Of a DNA stretch of 64,000 bases, positions 44,801 through 57,287 are shown in pieces. A program made the position numbers and the translations under genes. The notes under the pieces are model-generated. The model did not search any database and had not been told where the DNA came from. It saw only the letters and a program-made list of their open reading frames with translations. Source of the DNA: Pyricularia pennisetigena (lineage: Eukaryota > Ascomycota > Sordariomycetes > Magnaporthales > Pyriculariaceae); assembly GCF_004337985.1 (NCBI RefSeq), contig NW_021940920.1:1-64000 (forward strand). The letters are read 5' to 3'. Positions within the stretch are counted from its first letter, which is position 1. The number at the start of each line of letters is the position of its first letter.

Positions 44801-47800
44801 CGCCTTGCTCGCCAAATATTGTTTAGTTTTGTCTAACAAGAGGACCTCCCTCGCTCCGCTTGACGAAGACGTGCGTGTGCTACTCCAGGAAAACATTCTG
44901 ATGGGGGTTTGCATGTTAGAAGACGACGTGACACAACTTTGTGAGAGGGATTGACTGCCAGGTAAGTCTAGGTAGGTTTGTGTGTGTGTGTGGGGAGGGG
45001 GTGCGTTCTCGGTTGTTGGCCTGGCCGGCTCTTCGCCTCGTCCGGCCCCTAGTTACTCAGCCCTCCCGCCATGGCTTGAAGGTCTATCTACAGTACGAGG
45101 GCCAAATATATCCCATGATTACCCACGGAGTGTTCCCTTCCAAAGGATTAGGAAAGCAGTAACTAGCATGAAGGAGTTTGAGGCAGTCAAGAAGCTCCCA
45201 AAAATAACGTGTAACGGAAGACAGTTTGTGCTTCTGGTCAAGGCTGTGTGGACAGACTACGGTGCAACTTCACAAGGGAGGGAACAATAAAAAGCACTGG
45301 ATCGATTTGCATTGCTTCACACCGCCGACTTCAAACCTGGTCATGCTGCTTTCGGCGCATGCGAGTTCCAAATTCAAAATGTCCCCGCCAAAATGGAGAG
45401 CGAGTGGTCCCAAAGACAAGTCCCGTGACCTCGGACGCCTCTCTTTATTACCTTTACCTGAGGTAATCTTGTACCTGAAGAAGAGGCACACACTCGAGAC
45501 ACTGTGAAGACGATCAAGCCGGCAACTTGGTGCCCAGACGTGCCGGGCCTGTTACGTGTCTGGACCCCACTGTGACCTTCTCCACCTCTGAGTCACAGTG
45601 CGGAGATACAAAATGCAATTTGACAGGTTGTAGATAAAGCCATAAGTGAAAATTCAGCTGGGTGGATTCAAGCGGCCAAATAGGTGACATATCAGGCTGC
45701 AAATCGCATATTGCTTGGATATAGCATGATGCAAAATGACACTGAGAAGCCTTGGAAGTTGAAATCGGGGCCTCCTTTGGGCAACTGTTGAACTTTTCTG
45801 ACCACAAGTTCGCACTCGCGTTGATTCTTTCAGGACCTAAGCAGGGTTCGAGACACTGTGAGTCTTCCAACATTCATTGCCCCACTCCTTGTTTGTGCAT
45901 GTACTGGTCACACCGGCCACGCCGCAGCAGCTTGCCTCGTATCCGGCGGGGCCTCATAGACCAGCTGACGCATTTTTGATTGCTTTGTGCAAGCATACCG
46001 AAATTGATGTGAACGTTGAGAGGCAGCACAAGCGTGCGCAACGCCATAACATTATTTTGGACTCTATTTGAATAGTAATTATTTGGCATTTGTCACACTA
46101 CGTACCCATAGAAAATAAGTGCGTCGTGGCTACAATCTTGATGTCTATTTATCCCAGGTCCCAAGGCTGAAGCCAGCCATAACTACTGTAATGAATATAA
46201 CATGCACAATCGCTCATAAGTATGCCTTGTTACATTTGCTTAGTAAATAAAGTGGCAGAAATCAGATGCAAGTCAGGATTAATTACCTACCTACCTAATG
46301 AGGAACCTTAGAAAAATGCCCCTTTGCCCGGGCGTGGGACCAACTGGCTGACTAGCCAGCCCATGAAAGTGCCTGGGTAGCTTATTGAGGCCCTTCATTC
46401 AAATCATGAAGCTTCGTTTCCCGTTTTGGTAAGTCATCTGGCTGCTGAGCAGCTCTCCTACGTACAAGACAACTCCCAGCGCGTCGTACAACAAAGACTT
46501 TCACGCGGCAAGAGTTTGCACTTGCTGCATCCGATCTCTTGAAAAGAATGTGCGGAGTCGTGCATGCTTTTCTTATTCGTTAATAGGTGAACAAGGTTGG
46601 TTATTATTTCGTAGCAGAGGTCTTGGCCACATATCCGTGCCGCTTCGCTTGCGCCCAATCGACGACACGCATGCCCATGAGGCACCCTGGTCATCGAAGG
46701 GGTGAGTCAACTTGCATCGATCGTTCATGTCGTGTGGGACATGCCTTAGCATCATGATGTGCGGCTGCGCGCTTCAACCTTGGTTGTTTTTTATATTTTC
46801 TTGTTTGTTGTCCTTATTGTCATGCCGATTACGTTTTAATCAGGCTGTGCAGGAAAAGAGGCCTCATGGAATGGATTGGAGTGCTCGTCGACACTTGGGA
46901 CAACGTGAACTTTTGATCAATGGAGAAAGAAAACAAAATGGAGTCAGCATTCCAAGCTATCAGCTACCTACCTTGCACCTGTGTTCCTAATGGCGTATAT
47001 TTTCGTAATTGTCCTACCCAAGGCTTACCTGCCTACTTAGGCTTGTTAGTCTCAAACCTTACCCACCCTAGCAGGCCAGGCAGCAACCAATGAGACTTAG
47101 TATATTAGCTGGGAAAAAAAAAACCGCAGCTTCATGCGTACGTCAACTTCAGTCGCCTTCATTAGGTATGCGCTACACACTCATCGCGCAGATGAACGGA
47201 TTCCTTCGCGCACTGAACATGATTCCTCTGGCCTTTTCTTCCGAGCCATCGTCTTACGGTTTGGAGGACAAATTACCCGGGACCGATGGGATCTCGTCTT
47301 TCGAAATACAGTAATCTTTCCCCAGACTTACCGGGTTGTTCTTGCTGCTTTGCTCGCCCTCTCCAATCTAACTGCGATGTCAGTGGTTCCCCTGAATACA
47401 AGTGCTACAACACACAGTAAAATGTAGCCCCTTACCGAACCATTAGTGCCGTGCCTCGAACCATCCGGATCTCTCTAGACAACCTACCTTCCCTAACTTA
47501 ATTTACTGCTCAGTGTTATTTTTTATATATATTTTTCCCTTCCTGGTCACGCATCATCCTCTGGATCAACCGAGACATATTCGTACTACGTCCTACACCA
47601 AGTCTTCCCAGCCAATAAAAACCTCCGTATTAGGGGTGAGATTCATTTGCCTTTCTCGCGAATCCCAAATCGGGCGAGGCCTGCAGGAAAGGCTTGAGCT
47701 GTCAAATCGTTTCCCGCTCGTGTCTCATTCCGGGTCTTGTCACTTTTAGCTTCGTCAGGTCAATGTAGTCGTTATCATGGAGGTTGGGCTTATAGGCCCG

Positions 47801-48490
47801 TCATTTTATCCATCAGGCAATGAATCGACATCCGGGTCACAGGCAACACCTCGTGGTCTCGAAGTAAGCATCCGTCGATGACGCCCCTGCAATCGCGGTC
47901 TTGCTTCTCCCACTCTCTCCTTCAGTTGCCTTGGATTCGGGCGGGGAGGACTGCTTGGCGCTGACATGCTGCCTAGAGCAGGGCTCTCAACTACAAAGCA
48001 ATATACACAACCCTCGGTTACAGTCTGACATTCAATCCTCAGGGCTGAAACCACCCTAGAAATATCTCGTTGGATGTTTTCAGGTAACCCTGTCTTGTAG
48101 TGATTATCCTGCCTGACGCTCATATGGGCGCTTCATGTTTAAGCTTGTATGTAGTAACAACCCATGATATTAACCAATGGGGTTGGGCCAAACAACACTT
48201 CATGTTTGAATAGCTCCATGTATCATTTAATTATGGGGCAGGAAGCTATTCTTTGCTACATAGACTAGTACCAAATGGGAGCGCGAAAGTATCCGAAGTG
48301 ACCGGGAAAACAAAAGATAAATCACCCTAGAAATCTTCAGAAGATCCTATCTGTTGAAGCGGGTGACCAAGGCCTTCCGAGGTCTCAAATTGCTTGCCTT
48401 ACGCAAAGATCGCCAAGTCCTAGCTGAATTCCCCCATATCAGGTCTCAAAACCTGCCAACAGCGAAGACGAATGAACTTCATGGCGAAGC
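41842..48490. other. 6.6-kb gene-free stretch upstream of the cyclin gene
   Basis: No domain-bearing ORF, tRNA or transposon was found. Immediately upstream of the cyclin start (minus strand) are pyrimidine-rich and CAA-rich tracts (about 42300-42430) compatible with a long 5' leader. Near 44140-44170 there is a CGCACGCGCACGCG alternation. The part next to 48490 is the 3' flank of the helicase gene. Confidence 0.4.
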
Positions 48491-50465
48491 TTACCAGCCT
48501 TTGCCCTTAGTCCACGAACTGTCCATCTTTGCATCGGCATTTGCCTTGACAGGACCCCAGCCAACATCGGTAGATTTGGCAACTGGCTCCTGGGTGCCCC
48601 AGCCGTTGTTGTTGTCACCGTCGGTGGCATGCTCACTGGTTGCCCCCTCAGTGTTTCCATCTTGGCCATTGTCAGTGGATCCCCATCCACCGCTTGCATT
48701 GTTGTCGCCATCGGCATCCTCCTCAAAGTCAGAATCGGCTTCAAACTTGAGGTTCTCGCGGGCATCACCAGCTGGGATGTAGCCCGACAGAAACTCGGGG
48801 ATCTCCTGGTTGGTTTCAAGCATGGTGCGCACCAGAACACTGGCTATGGGCTCATCACGATCTGTGTAGAAAGAAGTGGCCAGTCCCTTGTTGCCAATAC
48901 GTCCAGTGCGACCGATGCGATGGGTGTATTCCTCGATGCCGCCATGATCCATCGAAGGGAGGTCGTAGTTGACGACGTGAGCCACATTGCGCACATCAAT
49001 GCCACGAGCTGTGACACCAGTTGTGACGAGTATGGGAGCAGTTCCTGCGCGAAACGCACGAAGGGCATCCTCACGCTCACGCTGGGTACGATCAGCATGC
49101 ATAGAGGTGCAGGGCAGCTTGCAGTCATTGTAAAGGTAGTCATCGAGCTCATCAGCAGTCCATTTGTTGTTGACGAAGATTATCGTGCGCTGAGGTGGCA
49201 TTGAGTTGATGAGGTCATCCAAAGCCCGCTTCTTGTTCATGGGAGCTGTCTCGATGACAGTCTGAATGATATTTGCGTGGGTGCTTCCCGCTCGGCCAAC
49301 ACGGAGCTGGACGTGGTCCTCCGAGAGATGCTCTCGGGCCAGATCGCGGATCTTCTTGGGGAATGTTGCAGAAAAGAGCAAGTACTTGATCTCTTGCGCG
49401 GCTGCATTTTGAAAAAGATCCGCGTCAGCGAGTGATACGTAGCCTAGCAAGCCCTGATCATGGCTCCATGAGAAAGAAAAAGGGGGTTTGCAAAGATTTT
49501 TCATTTGGGGACTCACCGCCGCCAGCACTCATTATCTTCTTCATGTCCCCCTCCCAGTCAGCAGTGAGCATCTCGTCAGCCTCATCAATAACCACATAGC
49601 GGACGCGCTGGAGGTTCAAAAGCTCGGGCTTGTCCATGAAATGAAGCAAGCGGCCCGGAGTTGCGCAGAGAATGTCACATCCAAGGCCAATCTGGCGGAT
49701 CTGGTCCATGAAGTTACCTCCGCCATAAACGACACCCGGTCGAAGCATACTCCGGTAGCACAGCTTACGAGCCTCATTGAAAGCCTGAATGGCGAGCTCG
49801 CGGGTAGGGCAAACAATTACGACCAAAGGTTCGGCTCGGACAGGGCCATACAGCTCCATGTTATACTCAACTGGGTTGGGACGGGGCGCAGCAAGCTTCT
49901 TGGCCTTTCCCATCAATTTGTTGATAACTGGGATGAGGAAGGCAGCGGTCTTTCCAGATCCAGTTTGAGCGATACCGATGACGTCGTGACCTTTGTGAAT
50001 TGCAGGCATGCAATAAGCCTGAATAGGTGTCGGCACTTTGTAGCCGCACAACTCGACGTTCTTCAACATGGCCGGATGGAGACCAGCATCCTCGAATCTA
50101 AGGGCAGGTTCGACGCGAACGGGGCCCTCTTGAACCACAGCGATCTCTCGAATGACCTTGAAGTCAATGCCGGCACAAGATTCGCCACGCTCGCCGAAAA
50201 GCTGTTTCTCCAGCTCTGGGTACTCAGGACCTAGGTCACCCTCCTCACCATCCCAGTTGTAAAGCGGGGCGCTTCCATCCCACTGAGGACGATCGGAAGG
50301 GTTGCCAGTGTAGGCCTCGTAGTCAATGTCAGTGCGCTGAACCCAGCCCTGCGCAGACGAAAGGTCCTTTGGTCCTTTGGTCTCATCATTCTGTGGGTGG
50401 TTGGAAGGGTCATCCGGCTTAGTACCAGCGCCAGCTCCACTGGCCGGGTTCTCCCAGTCGGCCAT
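48491..50465 (-). CDS. DEAD-box ATP-dependent RNA helicase (Ded1/Vasa-like)
   Basis: Exon 1 50465-49517 and exon 2 49401-48491 with a 115-bp intron (GTGAGT...ATGCAG) give 619 aa. All helicase motifs are in order: Q motif GYKVPTPIQ, I AQTGSGKT (~166), Ia CPTRELA, Ib TPGRLL, II DEAD (~293), III SAT (~326), IV IIFVN, V ARGIDV (~447), VI HRIGRTGR (~476). N-terminal Trp-containing acidic repeats (WDGSAPLYNWDGEEGD) and a Gly/Trp/Asn-rich C-terminus (GWGSTDNGQDG, GWGTQEP, SSWTKGKGW) are typical RNA-binding tails. The enzyme should unwind RNA duplexes in translation initiation or germ-granule-like RNPs; the subfamily is not certain. A 5' UTR intron may exist upstream of 50465, since the frame stays open to about 50528 without an ATG. 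Confidence 0.93.
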
Positions 50466-52123
50466 GTTCAGGGTATGAGTTACAGCTAGAGTAAAATGGC
50501 CAGAGTTAGTGCCATTCGGATCTGTCAACGAATATGGACCATGAAGTGGTGATTTGCGTCGTGCGTAGCAGGGAAAGAGCTAGAGAAGCGAGTTCGACGT
50601 AAAATAGCTGGCCCAGCAAGTATACCAATACAAAGCGGGCGATTAGGTTTCTATCGGGGAATCAATACATGAGATTTCGACGGTGCTTGTGGATTGGCTG
50701 AAAGATGCCCACCTGGCCCTGATTTGTACCCTGAGACCAAAAGCAAGGGCCAGCTGGTTCTCGGGCAAAGTCCCCAAGAAGAAGACTTGCTTGGGCGGAT
50801 TGTCGGCTTGCTGTGTGGTGATACCGTCTCCGGCAAATAAGAATATAAACAGAAGCTCTATGTAGAGTAGAAATGTGTGGTAGATTGAAGGGTAGTTGCG
50901 ATACTAAATGTAATCCTTTGAAGTCGGGCAAGTCGGGCTTGGACAAGATTAGGGGGGGGGGGCGGAGGAGACACAGGGCAGACAGGGTCGACGAAGGTAC
51001 TGAGCCGATTCAGATATGAGAATCCCAGCTGATCGAACGTATAAGGAAGGGATTGGTGTTAAAATGAGAGGGAAGAACGCATGAGTGCTATTGTGATATG
51101 GATGAGGAAAATTGTGCTAGAGCAAGAAAGTAAACGTACCAAAGTGCGATTGATAATGCTGTTTCTCCAAGGAAAAGAGATGAAATCGGTGATGATTCCT
51201 CCGGAAACGAGAGTCAGGTCTGTCGTGATTTTAAAAAACAACAGAAGAAATGTATGAGAAGGATAGCAGAGTCCTTTTGATCCGGACTGGATAAGGAGGG
51301 GGAAGAAGACGAAGAACAGCTTGAACTGGGCGTCAACCCCAAAAATTTCTCGAAAACGGAATGCCCGCAGACTTCGAAAATTTGATAAGAAGTGAAGGAA
51401 GGGGAGAGAACAGTTTGAAAGGGGGGAAAGGAATGGAGGTAACAAAGCACAAAGCAAGCAAACCAGTCGGGGGCCCACAGCAAAACTGTTCTGGAACCAA
51501 TGAGTGCAGGGCAGGGTGAGGTGAAAAAGGTTCTCTACCAAAATTGCTCCAGAGAAGGAAGGAACGATATGTGCTGGCAATCTTGCGGTAGTGGGTTGGC
51601 ACCGGGCTGTCACATTTGCTGGCGGGGCGAGGTGGTTACCAACAGCTCGAGACCTGGATCCAAGGTCGACCAAATACACGATGCCTTTCTGCGTCCAGGC
51701 ACTAGTAACTTCTAACAGGCAAAGCCCGAGCCTTGAAACACTCAACTCCACCTCGCAAACTTCTTCAATTGATGGAAATGAGGAAGCTAAAAAGCTCATA
51801 ACGGTATAGTAGCAAACAGAGATCCCATGCCTCTCATTGTTGGTCATGTGTTTTTGTTCTGCAAGCCATCTGTAGTAGCCTGGCTGATAATACCAGTCTA
51901 TGAGTCATTCTCACCCAAGGCAAACGCAATAGATTACATACAGCGTGGTGAACAGACAGGCCAGCAGGCAGTTGTTTGCAGCGTTAAACCAAAGAAAACA
52001 TAGTAGCGGCAGCTCGTATGTAGAAAGCCCCAGCTATGTTGACACCGTTGGAGATGAATATCCTTAAAGTGTTCATCAGTACATTAAGGTGCCATAGAGA
52101 GTGATATCTTAGTATTCTGTTGT
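50466..52123. other. Promoter/leader of the helicase gene and 3' flank of IPI1
   Basis: Contains a G-run near 50952-50960. A 262-codon minus-strand ORF (51059-51847) with an ATG is Phe/Leu/Ser-rich and derives from a pyrimidine-rich tract; I do not call it a gene. Confidence 0.4.
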
Positions 52124-53343
52124 TCATGATATATGGTCATCGTAATCCGCCAGTCCATCTTTTAGTGTCTGATCTAATACTGCACCCGCACGACCAACCG
52201 CACCCCCTTCCTTTCTGGCCTCTTCCAGGCCTTTTATAGCGACCGCGTGCCATTTCCTCAAAAATACTCGTTGCCGGTCCTCACGATCGGCATAGATCTC
52301 ACTGTCCTCGTCCCTTGGCGCCCCAAAAAGGTTGAGATACCCAAAAGGATTCGAGGTCCGCGGAAGACGATACAGACTATTCCAGAGGGTTCCTTGTCCT
52401 CCGGATCCTCTAGCCTCTAGCCGAAATCCTATCTCAAGAAACTTTGCGAGAGCAAGAAGTTGCCTTGCGTATGACGCGCCCCCCTTAGCTGCACCGAATG
52501 TGCTCTTAGGCGCAGAGGTCCAACCCTTGTTGCGGGTTGCCGATCCAGAAGCAGCAGTAGCAGCATTTGCAGCCACGATACTGCTCCAGCCGAGCATAGC
52601 GGAAAAGACGTTCAGAGTCTTCATCCATCCACCGGCACAGGAGACAACCTCACTACCAGCGATCTCGAGCAGCCACTCCATTATACTGAGCGTATCATCT
52701 CTGATATCGGCCGACAGGTGTGTCATACCAGCCCGAACATACATCAAGACCTTTTCCACTTGCGGCTGTATATCTGCCGGCGAGAGAGCCTGCAGAAGCT
52801 TGTGCAATTGGGTGCGAACTCCCGAGTTGGCATCCGCTATCAGAGGGAGCAGCTTAGCCAGTATTGCTGGCGTACCAACTGGATTGTTGGGTGGTTGATG
52901 GGATAACTGGGTGGTCAAAAAAGCCAGTGCATCTCTGCGCTGGTTTTCTGAGCGAGAAGTAGATGCGATTGACAAGTAGTGCTTGAACTGCTCGACGGGA
53001 TTTGGTCCCTCAACCGTCAAGGATGATTGAGCAACAACAATGGCTGCAACAAGTTAGCGCCAGATCGGAAAGAAAGCCGATAGAAAACACGATACTCAGG
53101 ATAGACTACATGAATAGTAAGAATTCCCATACCTCTTGACTTGAAGCTTGTGTCTGTGAAGCTGGCAGGTTTCTCCTTTGCCTTGCCGACTTTCAGCTTG
53201 GCTTTCTACAAGATAGGCCATTACAGCGTAATTAGTCAGAAGTGGTACCTTTAAGGGGCGATGAAATGATTTGATAAAGTGAGCCTAGTCGTTACCTGAA
53301 AGTCCTTCTTTTTCTCCTTCTTTTTCCTAACACTCGACCCCAT
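52124..53343 (-). CDS. IPI1: Pre-rRNA-processing protein Ipi1 (TEX10 family)
   Basis: Three exons: 53343-53296 (MGSSVRKKKEKKKDFQ), 53205-53133 (KAKLKVGKAKEKPASFTDTSFKSR) and 53043-52124. All junctions are GT/AG and in phase, giving 346 aa. The highly basic start followed by FTDTSFKS and the HEAT-like stretch (LAKLLPLIADANSGVRTQLH, LSADIRDDTLSIMEWLLE) are diagnostic of Ipi1. In yeast it works with Rix1 and Ipi3 in the Rix1 complex, which with the Rea1/Mdn1 ATPase matures pre-60S particles in the nucleoplasm. The first exon of only 16 codons is easy to miss. The gene is divergent from the roadblock gene with 425 bp between start codons. Confidence 0.9.
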
Positions 53344-53768
53344 TATATTGTCATGAACAGAAAACTGCCTATGGTTTTATCATAGTGCAAGGGGTGAATG
53401 GGATCTAAATAAACTGATCGTATGGCAGACAAGTGAGTTGAGCATGACACTCAAAGAAATTTTGGTGGTGTACAGTGGCAGAAACCATGGGATTTGGGGT
53501 GTGGGGCAGCCCATGCAGGTGCCGCGATCTTCTTCTGACAAGGGTCGGGCTAGCTGCTTAGTGCTAGGTCCGCGTGGGGCGAGCCATGTGTCAAGCGCGC
53601 GCAAATGAACACCAAACAGAGCCAGCCATACGCAACGGCTGCATTTCCGACCAATGCTCAAGAAAACGCCTCTACTGTTGCTTTGCTGCAGAAAGCCAAC
53701 GCGCTTGTAAAATCAGCAAAGGCATAGTATCAATCCGCGCGCTTCTACACAGGCATTCCTACGCAGCC
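53344..53768. promoter_or_regulatory. Divergent promoter, IPI1 / roadblock light chain
   Basis: 425 bp separate the two start codons, implying a shared regulatory region. I see no confident factor site. Confidence 0.4.
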
Positions 53769-54350
53769 ATGGCAGAGACGGATTTCCGAGCCTCGACGAA
53801 CCAGATCCCGCCGTCGGGGAGCGCGGGGGAGGGCACACCCATCACTGACGCTTTAGAGGAAACGCTGGGCCGGTTGAGCAAGAAGGCCGGCGTCAAAGCT
53901 ACAATCGTTCTCGATCGGTCAACAGGAGCCATACTCAAAACCAGCGGCGACTTTACACAAATACGGCCTTCCAAAGCAGCGGGCGAAAGCGCCGGGACGA
54001 CACAAACCGATCCATTCACAAAGGAAGTCACATCAGCTACAGCAAACAGCGAAGTGAGCGATGGTGCAGAGCAGCTTGCGGCCATGGTATGGCGGTTCAT
54101 CGGCGCGGCGGGAATGTTGGTAGAAGATCTTGATACTGAGGTGCGTTGCTAGGCAACTTTTTCTTCCTTGTGTGGTGGCAGCGCTGTCGGCCGAGTCATG
54201 AATTAAAAGGATATGCGCTAATTTGTTTCGAAAACACAGGATGAGCTTAGGCTTTTACGGCTACGGACGAAGAAACAAGAGCTAGTAATCGTTCCCGACC
54301 CGAAATACCTCTTGATCGTGATCCACGAGACACTCGCGCCTGCATCATGA
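53769..54350 (+). CDS. Roadblock/LC7 dynein light chain
   Basis: Exon 1 53769-54140 and exon 2 54240-54350, with a 99-bp intron (GTGCGT...CACAG), phase 0, give 160 aa. The N-terminus is unstructured. From about residue 25 the roadblock fold is visible: ITDALEETLGRLSKKAGVKA, IVLDRSTGAILKTSGD (central strands), then a fungal insertion rich in Ser/Thr, LAAMVWRFIGAAGMLVEDLD (long helix) and, in exon 2, LRLLRLRTKKQELVIVPDPK and YLLIVIHETLAPAS. LC7/roadblock dimers bind dynein intermediate chain and help cargo attachment; other roadblock proteins serve Ragulator or GTPase control, which the sequence alone does not exclude. The insertion makes it longer than animal LC7 (~100 aa). Confidence 0.85.
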
Positions 54351-57287
54351 AATGAACCCCTCTCGGATGTTTTACAGGAGAAGAAACTTAAGCAAGGGCA
54401 CCCTCTGTTCCCGGTTAACAGGGAATGGGAGGATGAACACTTGGGAAAACGCGTGACCAAGACGCGTGCATGGATCAATGACACCAAGCGCGTGCGTTTC
54501 CCGAATTAAACTCAATGTGTAACCTGTCCCTGCAATATAATGTGTTGCATTTAATTGGGATCTCATTACCAACTATCTGTTGGCGGTGTAGGCCAACTAG
54601 GGAAGCCCCAAAGAGATACCCCGAGATAAAAGTCTCAATTGTCTGTCTACAGCTTCAAGTTTAGGCTGATGAACATGGTTTCTGCAGACCTAGGTCTACT
54701 TCGATCGTAATGAATATGAATATTGGGTGCTTTCTTTATTGCTCCGATGCACGTTGCCGTTCTCACTGTCGCATTCCGGATGTGGGCAAGGCTCAAGAGA
54801 TGAGTGACGGCGGCCAGTAATATACCTGAGGTGGTTGCACTCCAATTATTTTAATGACCTTTCGCAGTCAGATCAGACAGGCGCAGCTTGCATTTCCGTC
54901 CTGCACGATGCAGATTCAGCCGACATTGAAAATAAAATAAAATATCAACAACAACCGCAATGGTGTGACAAAGCATCATTACGACATTTTGTACCGTTAG
55001 AAACACCGGTACATGAAAATGCAAGAGGGGTCAGCCTAAACTAACTGACAATAGTCTTTAATGGGGGAAAAAGTTGGGCTTTAAAGTATCATCTCCATGT
55101 AGATACCCTTTCTGCTCTAACAATTTGAATCGAGGCTTTCCCACGAGCCATCATGCCGGAAGTAAGTAGTCAAGCTCGACTACGACCTGTGAAAAATAAA
55201 GCCTGTTATGGAATCTGCTGAGTACCAAAAATTGCAATTGATGTTTGCCAAGACAATAATTAAATAACCAAGGTTACTAATTCTAGCTTCAAAGTCAAGT
55301 AGAAGGTGTTCCCCTGCTATCAACAGCATTCCAAGTAGCATTTACTCTGTACAAAATGCGCAAGGTTTTGACTATCACAATCTAATGCGTATCACGAATC
55401 TCGTGTACCTCTGCGTTCCTTGCGCCTTTCTACGATCCATCCGTTTCAATGGCAAGTCGTCGACCCAAACTCTCGTGTACTTACAGTAAGTACATTAGTT
55501 CCTCGAGCAACACCTGGTTTTGTTATCTTTGGCTGGCTCGTATTACGCTACTGCAATACGTAGAATGAGGTAGTATTCTGTGCAACCAACCCTGGCATTG
55601 CCAAGCATTAGAGATCTAAAACCGGTAATCATGGGCTATTTGGCCCCAAGACCCACCCGAACAGGCCCTGCAGGCCCAGCTTGCATCAAGAAACATGAGA
55701 TCAAATCTCAACTTCAGTCCCCGACTAGGTAGCTCGTCCACTGGCGCCGGATCTAGAACATCAACCCCTTGCTGCAACGGCAACCAATCTGGCAAGCATA
55801 ACGAGGCCAGCCCTACTCGGTTCGAAACATTACGCAGACTTTACAATGCTCACTTGTCGGTTCCTGGATTTATTAGGCAGCAAGAGAGTCAGGATTGGAA
55901 GGATGGCCAGGAGGATGGGACATCAGAGTAAATAGCTTAGCTGCTATGACGTGATTGCCATACAGCCCTAGGAAGGCTGTCAGGTCTTGGCTGAAGTTGT
56001 CAACTGTAGAAACCAAGGTACCTGGTAGATATTTCGTAAGAAGACAAGCCACCTCAAGTAAGCTCGGTTTGCGATGCGAAGTAAGAGTTTAATTATCTAT
56101 CGCGCCTGAAGGTCACCGACTCGCCCCATTATGTGCCAAGGTAAGGTAGGAAGGACCTAATGAACCTATCTTGAGGTAGGGTAGGCCCGCATAAGGTGCC
56201 AGATACACCGATATACCCTGCCTGCTGATGAGATTGGCTTGAATTTTGGCTGCAGCTCTGGTCCGGATCTGTTGGAAAGGAGGGTGGGTATCAGGAATTC
56301 GGGTCCATAATCAATGCCAGACTGTCCTGGGAAAACCAGCTATGCCGCAATACCCCGAAGGAACTTCGTCGCTGGGTTTGGTTATTTTAAATGTTTTTGG
56401 CATAGATTTATTTTCCCTGGGCACCCGGTACAACGCTTTCCACCCCTCGAACCTTTGCTTGCTATAGCCCATTGATAATAAGAGTTATTACGCTACATCT
56501 GAGACAGATAGTGATTTACTGAGTGGTGTCGCCTTTCTGGGACCGCCCCTTGTTCACTCTCACTGATGCCCTCACAGGTGCTAGCTCGAGGTCTTTTGAC
56601 TTTCTCGTAACGCATCTGATTTCTCAAGGTGCACCTCTTCAACTCACCCACCGCAAAAAGAAAAAGAAAAAAAAAAGAAAAAAAAAAGAAACACTACACT
56701 TGGAGAGACGCTGACTGACTGACACATAGCTTTTGAGGTCTCGTCCTTGTTTTCATCCAAATCTCTTCTTTTTTCGCACATGGAACATACTTGTTTCTTT
56801 TTTGAGTTTGTGTCCCGTCGGCCCTGGGATTTTCAGCCAATATCAAGCAATTGCTAAAACAAGCACATCGCTGCGTCAAGCAAGTCTTCATAACCTCATC
56901 TACTTCCTGTCGCAAATCGATTATTTGCCAAGTTCCTCCCTCTATCTGCGAAAACCGCCTCGAATGCTCAGACAAAGCGCCTGCTCTGATACCCAGCAGG
57001 TTGCATTGCCTATCAGATTAATGCAACGTCAGTCTATGCATAACAGGAAACCTTGACAGCCTGTGGCTTAGATCTTGTCTTTGACTGCTGTCAAAGGTGC
57101 CCGGCCTTGTTATATGCTGGGCTGTGGGGATTGGTCTGTTTGTTGATGAATGTGCGATTGCTTTTTCCTGGGTTAGTCCCTTGAGCCGAGAAGAAAAAGA
57201 AAGCAGAAGCAATAGAAGCGAACACGAAAGAAAGCAAAAGTACTACCGGGTGTTAATAGGTGGTGGCAAAGGGCAGCAGCTGGCAGG
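54351..57287. other. Intergenic, 2.9 kb
   Basis: No gene with a domain or convincing coding structure. A-rich run near 56655-56690. The first ~200 bp are likely the 3' UTR of the roadblock gene. Confidence 0.35.

Noticed and set aside
47806..48123. 105-codon minus-strand ORF downstream of the helicase
   Set aside because: No domain; adjacent to the 3' flank of the helicase gene and without supporting splice or promoter signals.
51059..51847. 262-codon minus-strand ORF upstream of the helicase gene
   Set aside because: It starts with ATG, but its composition (Phe, Leu, Ser, Pro) simply mirrors pyrimidine-rich leader DNA and there is no domain.
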